Assembly: GCF_044762655.1 (NCBI RefSeq) | Contig: NZ_JBIWER010000001.1 | Location: forward strand, 744,001-808,000 | Direction of reading: 5' to 3' | DNA length: 64,000 nucleotides | DNA from: Psychrobacillus sp044762655 | GTDB taxonomy: Bacteria; Bacillota; Bacilli; Bacillales_A; Planococcaceae | Program-made: the position numbers and the translations under genes | Part shown: one piece after another, positions 60,893 to 64,000 of the stretch | Layout of the letters: each line of letters starts with the position of its first letter | Position numbering within the stretch: position 1 is the first letter of the stretch | The notes under the pieces: model-generated | Told to the model about the DNA's origin: nothing | The model's input: only the letters and a program-made list of their open reading frames with translations | The model's database searches: none

Positions 60893-62176
60893 TTATAAGG
60901 TTACTTTTCCGCTTCGGTGTGCTTTCATTTCTACAGCTAGTTGTTCAAAAAATCCTTCGTTTGTTTTTGATTGGCGAAGTTTTTTTAGGAAACGCTCTGC
61001 GAAATCAGATGAATCGGAGAATGTTTTACGAATTGCCCAAAGTTTATCCAACTGTTCTTTTGGAATAAGTAGCTCTTCTTTTCTCGTCCCAGAACGACGA
61101 ATATCAATAGCAGGGAAAATACGACGCTCAGCAAGGCTTCTATCCAAGTGAAGCTCTAAGTTACCTGTTCCTTTGAATTCTTCATAAATCACTTCGTCCA
61201 TACGAGATCCAGTATCGACTAACGCAGTAGCAAGAATGGTTAAGCTACCACCTTCCTCAATATTACGCGCCGCTCCGAAAAATCGTTTTGGGCGATGGAA
61301 AGCTGCTGGGTCAATACCACCTGATAGTGTACGTCCACTTGGCGGAATAACTAAGTTGTAGGCACGAGCTAAACGTGTAATGGAGTCCATCAAGATGATC
61401 ACGTCACGTTTATGTTCAACCAAACGCATCGCTCTTTCCAATACGAGTTCAGCCACTTTTACGTGGTTTTCTGGAACCTCGTCGAATGTAGAGCTTACTA
61501 CGTCCGCTTTGACGGAACGCTCAATATCAGTTACTTCCTCAGGACGCTCATCTATTAATAAAACAATAAGCTCTGCATTTGGATGATTCGTAGTTATTGC
61601 ATTGGCAATTTCTTTAATAAGTAATGTTTTACCAGCTTTCGGTGGTGCCACAATCAATCCACGTTGACCATAACCAACAGGTGCTACCAGATCCATGATG
61701 CGAGTTGATAGCTTATCAGGAACCGTTTCCAATTTAATATGGCGATCCGGATATAAAGGTGTTAGACCTGGAAAATGCACTCTTTCCTTCGCTACTTCTG
61801 GGTCTTCTCCATTTACTAACTCGACATGCAGTAGTCCATAATAGCGTTCACTTTCTTTTGGCGGGCGTACTTTTCCTGTTACTTTGTCGCCATTTCGAAG
61901 GTCAAATCTTCTAATTTGAGACGCAGATATATAAATATCCTCTGAGCTAGGCGAATAGTTAATCGGACGTAAAAAACCGAAACCCTCTTGTTGAATAATT
62001 TCTAGTACGCCTTCCATGAAGAAAAATCCTTCTTGTTCCGCACGAGATTTTAAGATTGCAAAAATAAGTTCTTTTTTTGAAAGTTTACTATATGCAGCTA
62101 CTTTAAATTTACGAGCAAGTGTATAAAGTTCTTTCAGAGTCATGTTTTCTAACTCATTAATTGTTGTTTGTGTCAT
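60893..62176 (-). CDS. rho: Transcription termination factor Rho
   Basis: A hexameric RNA helicase. N-terminal Rho domain (LENMTLKELYTLARKFKV), cold-shock-like RNA-binding domain (EGFGFLRPINYSPSSEDIYI) and RecA-type ATPase with P-loop VAPPKAGKT and Walker B VIILMDSITRLARA. About 427 residues. The start is uncertain: ATG at 62176 has a weak ribosome site, and GTG codons lie five codons earlier. Confidence 0.95.
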   Translation of the reverse strand: MTQTTINELENMTLKELYTLARKFKVAAYSKLSKKELIFAILKSRAEQEGFFFMEGVLEIIQQEGFGFLRPINYSPSSEDIYISASQIRRFDLRNGDKVTGKVRPPKESERYYGLLHVELVNGEDPEVAKERVHFPGLTPLYPDRHIKLETVPDKLSTRIMDLVAPVGYGQRGLIVAPPKAGKTLLIKEIANAITTNHPNAELIVLLIDERPEEVTDIERSVKADVVSSTFDEVPENHVKVAELVLERAMRLVEHKRDVIILMDSITRLARAYNLVIPPSGRTLSGGIDPAAFHRPKRFFGAARNIEEGGSLTILATALVDTGSRMDEVIYEEFKGTGNLELHLDRSLAERRIFPAIDIRRSGTRKEELLIPKEQLDKLWAIRKTFSDSSDFAERFLKKLRQSKTNEGFFEQLAVEMKAHRSGKVTL

Positions 62177-62255
62177 ATGGGGATGCACCACTCTTTAATA
62201 TATTTTATTGTTTTACTAATTTTTGAATTGTAATAGAAAGAAGTTTTATAAGAGG

Positions 62256-62450
62256 TTACCCGACGCCTTGTGATAGGTCGTCGGGTAAAACATAAGGAAA
62301 GTTTCTTATTTTATCCTGGTTTAACAGGCTGTAATACACCCACCTCAAATTTTGAGTAAGAAAATCGAGAAAAATTGGTGGGGATTAACAGCCTGTAAAT
62401 CCCCGATTGGTTCAACTAACCATCAGTGGATGAAGACCCCCCACTGATGG
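62256..62450 (-). other. Cluster of hairpins between glpX and rho
   Basis: Three inverted repeats: TTACCCGACG/CGTCGGGTAA (62256-62288), a long interrupted hairpin with outer arms ACAGGCTGT/ACAGCCTGT and inner arms CCCACC/GGTGGG and AATTTT/AAAATT (62324-62396), and CCATCAGTGG/CCACTGATGG (62420-62450). None has a good T-run on the minus strand, so they may be glpX 3' stabilisers or a structured rho leader. Confidence 0.6.
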
Positions 62451-62460
62451 AAGTTTCACT

Positions 62461-63423
62461 TTATAGTACTAAGTTAGGTTTTTTGTTTAGACTGTGACGA
62501 CCTTCCACAAATCGAACTGTACCTGATTTAGCGCGCATTACAATGGAATGCGTTGAACTGAAGGCACCTTTAAATTGAACTCCACGAAGAAGTTCCCCGT
62601 CCGTAACACCTGTTGCTGCAAAAATGGCGTCGTCGCCTTTCACTAAGTCTTCCATACGTAGAACTTTGTTTACGTCTAGACCCATCTTGATGCAACGTGC
62701 GAGCTCTGCTTCATCTTGAGGTATAAGCTTCCCTTGAATTTCTCCACCTAAACATTTTAATCCTACAGCAGAAATTACTCCCTCTGGAGCTCCACCCATT
62801 CCGAATAAAATATCTACACCTGTATCATCAAACGCTGTATTAATAGCTCCTGCAACGTCACCATCTGTAATTAACTTTATACGTGCTCCTGCTGATCTGA
62901 TTTCGTCGATGATTTTTTGGTGACGAGGGCGCCCTAAAATAGTAGCCACGACATCTTCAATGTTTTTATTTTTTGCACGAGCAACTGCTTTTAGATTATC
63001 TAAAACGGAAGCATTAATATCCACTTGTCCTACAGATTCAGGCCCTACGGCAAGTTTATCCATATACATATCTGGAGCATGAAGTAAGTTTCCACGATCG
63101 GCAACTGCAAGTACAGCAAGTGCATTCCAACCACCTGAGGCTACAATATTTGTACCTTCCAAAGGATCTACTGCGATGTCTACGTGAGGACCGTCTGTGC
63201 CTAGACCTAGTTTTTCACCGATATATAACATCGGTGCCTCGTCCATCTCCCCTTCTCCGATTACAACGACGCCTTCCATAGGAATCGTATCAAAAACGGT
63301 ACGCATTGCAGTTGTTGCTGCATCATCCGCTTCGTTTTTTAAACCTCTCCCCATCCAACGTGCAGATGCGATTGCTGCTGCTTCTGTTACTCGAACCAAT
63401 TCCATTGATAAACTACGTTCCAT
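62461..63423 (-). CDS. glpX: Class II fructose-1,6-bisphosphatase GlpX
   Basis: A 320-residue metal-dependent sugar phosphatase of gluconeogenesis. The N-terminus MERSLSMELVRVTEAAAIA matches the B. subtilis protein almost exactly; GEGEMDEAPMLYIGEKLG and DPLEGTN hold the metal ligands. GGAGG is 11 bases before the ATG. Order rho-glpX-murA is conserved. Confidence 0.95.
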   Translation of the reverse strand: MERSLSMELVRVTEAAAIASARWMGRGLKNEADDAATTAMRTVFDTIPMEGVVVIGEGEMDEAPMLYIGEKLGLGTDGPHVDIAVDPLEGTNIVASGGWNALAVLAVADRGNLLHAPDMYMDKLAVGPESVGQVDINASVLDNLKAVARAKNKNIEDVVATILGRPRHQKIIDEIRSAGARIKLITDGDVAGAINTAFDDTGVDILFGMGGAPEGVISAVGLKCLGGEIQGKLIPQDEAELARCIKMGLDVNKVLRMEDLVKGDDAIFAATGVTDGELLRGVQFKGAFSSTHSIVMRAKSGTVRFVEGRHSLNKKPNLVL

Positions 63424-63562
63424 TATTATATAAGCCTCCAGTTTTGCATTATCCGAATTCCGAACTATATTTCTTCCTGTCTCATTGTAGCATATTTGTC
63501 AAACTTGATAAGTGACAATTATCCATAAAAACTTTTACAAAATAATCACAATAAGTTGAATA

Positions 63563-64000
63563 TTAATCATTATTTACTTCCACTTCTTTTACTTCTACTC
63601 GTCTTATATCCGCACCAAGTCCTTGAAGCTTATCTACTAAAGAGCTATACCCACGTTCTATATGGAATATATCTTGAATTTCTGTTTCTCCATCAGCAAG
63701 TAACCCTGCAATTACAAGCGCAGCACCCGCACGAAGATCGCTTGCACGCACAGTAGCAGCCTCTAAGCTTGCTGGACCTGTAATGACGGCAGTTCTGCCA
63801 TCCACACGCCCATTTGCATTCATCCGACGCAATTCATCGATTTGTTTAAAACGAGCGGAGTATATAGTATCCGTGATTACAGATGTGCCTTTTGCTTGGG
63901 TCATCAATACTGAAAATGGTTGCTGAAGATCCGTTGGAAAACCTGGATATACGAGTGTTTTCACATCTACAGGTAATAATTCTTCTACTTTAGGAATGAC
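63563..64000 (-). CDS. murZ: Second UDP-GlcNAc 1-carboxyvinyltransferase (MurAB/MurZ), 3' part only
   Basis: C-terminal 145 codons of an EPT-synthase-fold enzyme; the 5' end is beyond the window. PGFPTDLQQPFSVLMTQAKG, SARFKQIDELRRM and ASDLRAGAALVIAGLLADG correspond to the C-terminal lobe of MurA and align with the full murA at 38.6 kb. Position next to glpX matches murAB of B. subtilis. Confidence 0.93.
   Translation of the reverse strand, partial: VIPKVEELLPVDVKTLVYPGFPTDLQQPFSVLMTQAKGTSVITDTIYSARFKQIDELRRMNANGRVDGRTAVITGPASLEAATVRASDLRAGAALVIAGLLADGETEIQDIFHIERGYSSLVDKLQGLGADIRRVEVKEVEVNND

Overview
The window is AT-rich chromosomal DNA from an endospore-forming member of the Bacillales. 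The sporulation genes spoIIID, spoIIQ, spoIID and spoIIR are present. From about 25.9 kb to the right end, gene order follows the Bacillus subtilis ywq-ywp-mbl-spoIID-murAA-atp-upp-glyA-ywl-prfA-tdk-rpmE-rho-glpX-murAB region. Protein similarity and several local rearrangements suggest a Planococcaceae-type organism (Psychrobacillus, Lysinibacillus or Sporosarcina relatives). That is inference; no 16S gene is in the window.

Layout. (1) 1-3.5 kb: argC-argJ-argB-argD arginine operon, minus strand, argD cut by the window edge. (2) 3.6-15.9 kb: a tightly packed eight-gene minus-strand operon for a Pel-like exopolysaccharide: secreted beta-helix protein, sugar-nucleotide epimerase fused to a PelD-type c-di-GMP receptor, PelE-like protein, DUF2194/PelA-type deacetylase, PelF glycosyltransferase, PelG fused to a CotH kinase domain, a VTC-type polyphosphate polymerase domain and a DUF4956 membrane protein. 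This is the most unusual region. (3) 16-18.5 kb: sigma factor SigI, its anti-sigma factor RsgI and a secreted charged protein. (4) 18.7-25.9 kb: accessory genes, including an EamA exporter, PanF with its YhdT partner, a lone HlyD-type adaptor with a membrane protein, small proteins and an XRE regulator. (5) 25.9-38.4 kb: SWIM/SNF2 pair, ssbB, ywpF, fabZ, the flagellar rod/hook-family genes flhO-flhP, mbl and sporulation genes. (6) 38.5-47.9 kb: murA, ywzB and the complete atpIBEFHAGDC operon with a recognisable promoter. (7) 48-64 kb: mnaA, upp, glyA, ywlG, rpiB, a chemoreceptor coupled to ywlE, mntP-like ywlD, ywlC, spoIIR, prmC-prfA, tdk, rpmE, rho, glpX and the 3' end of a second murA.

How the parts may work together. 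In the Pel-like operon, c-di-GMP would bind the RETD I-site of the PelD module. The PelE/F/G membrane complex would then polymerise and export a hexosamine polymer from UDP-sugars that the fused epimerase could supply. The deacetylase would modify the polymer outside the membrane. The CotH, VTC and DUF4956 parts add a possible extracytoplasmic phosphorylation or polyphosphate activity that core Pel clusters lack.

Three intergenic regions (21.5, 31.5 and 50 kb) carry arrays of a short motif repeated every 20-21 bp. They share a TTAC/GTAA core and match no element I recognise. Two inverted copies of a longer, GC-rich interspersed repeat flank tdk-rpmE.
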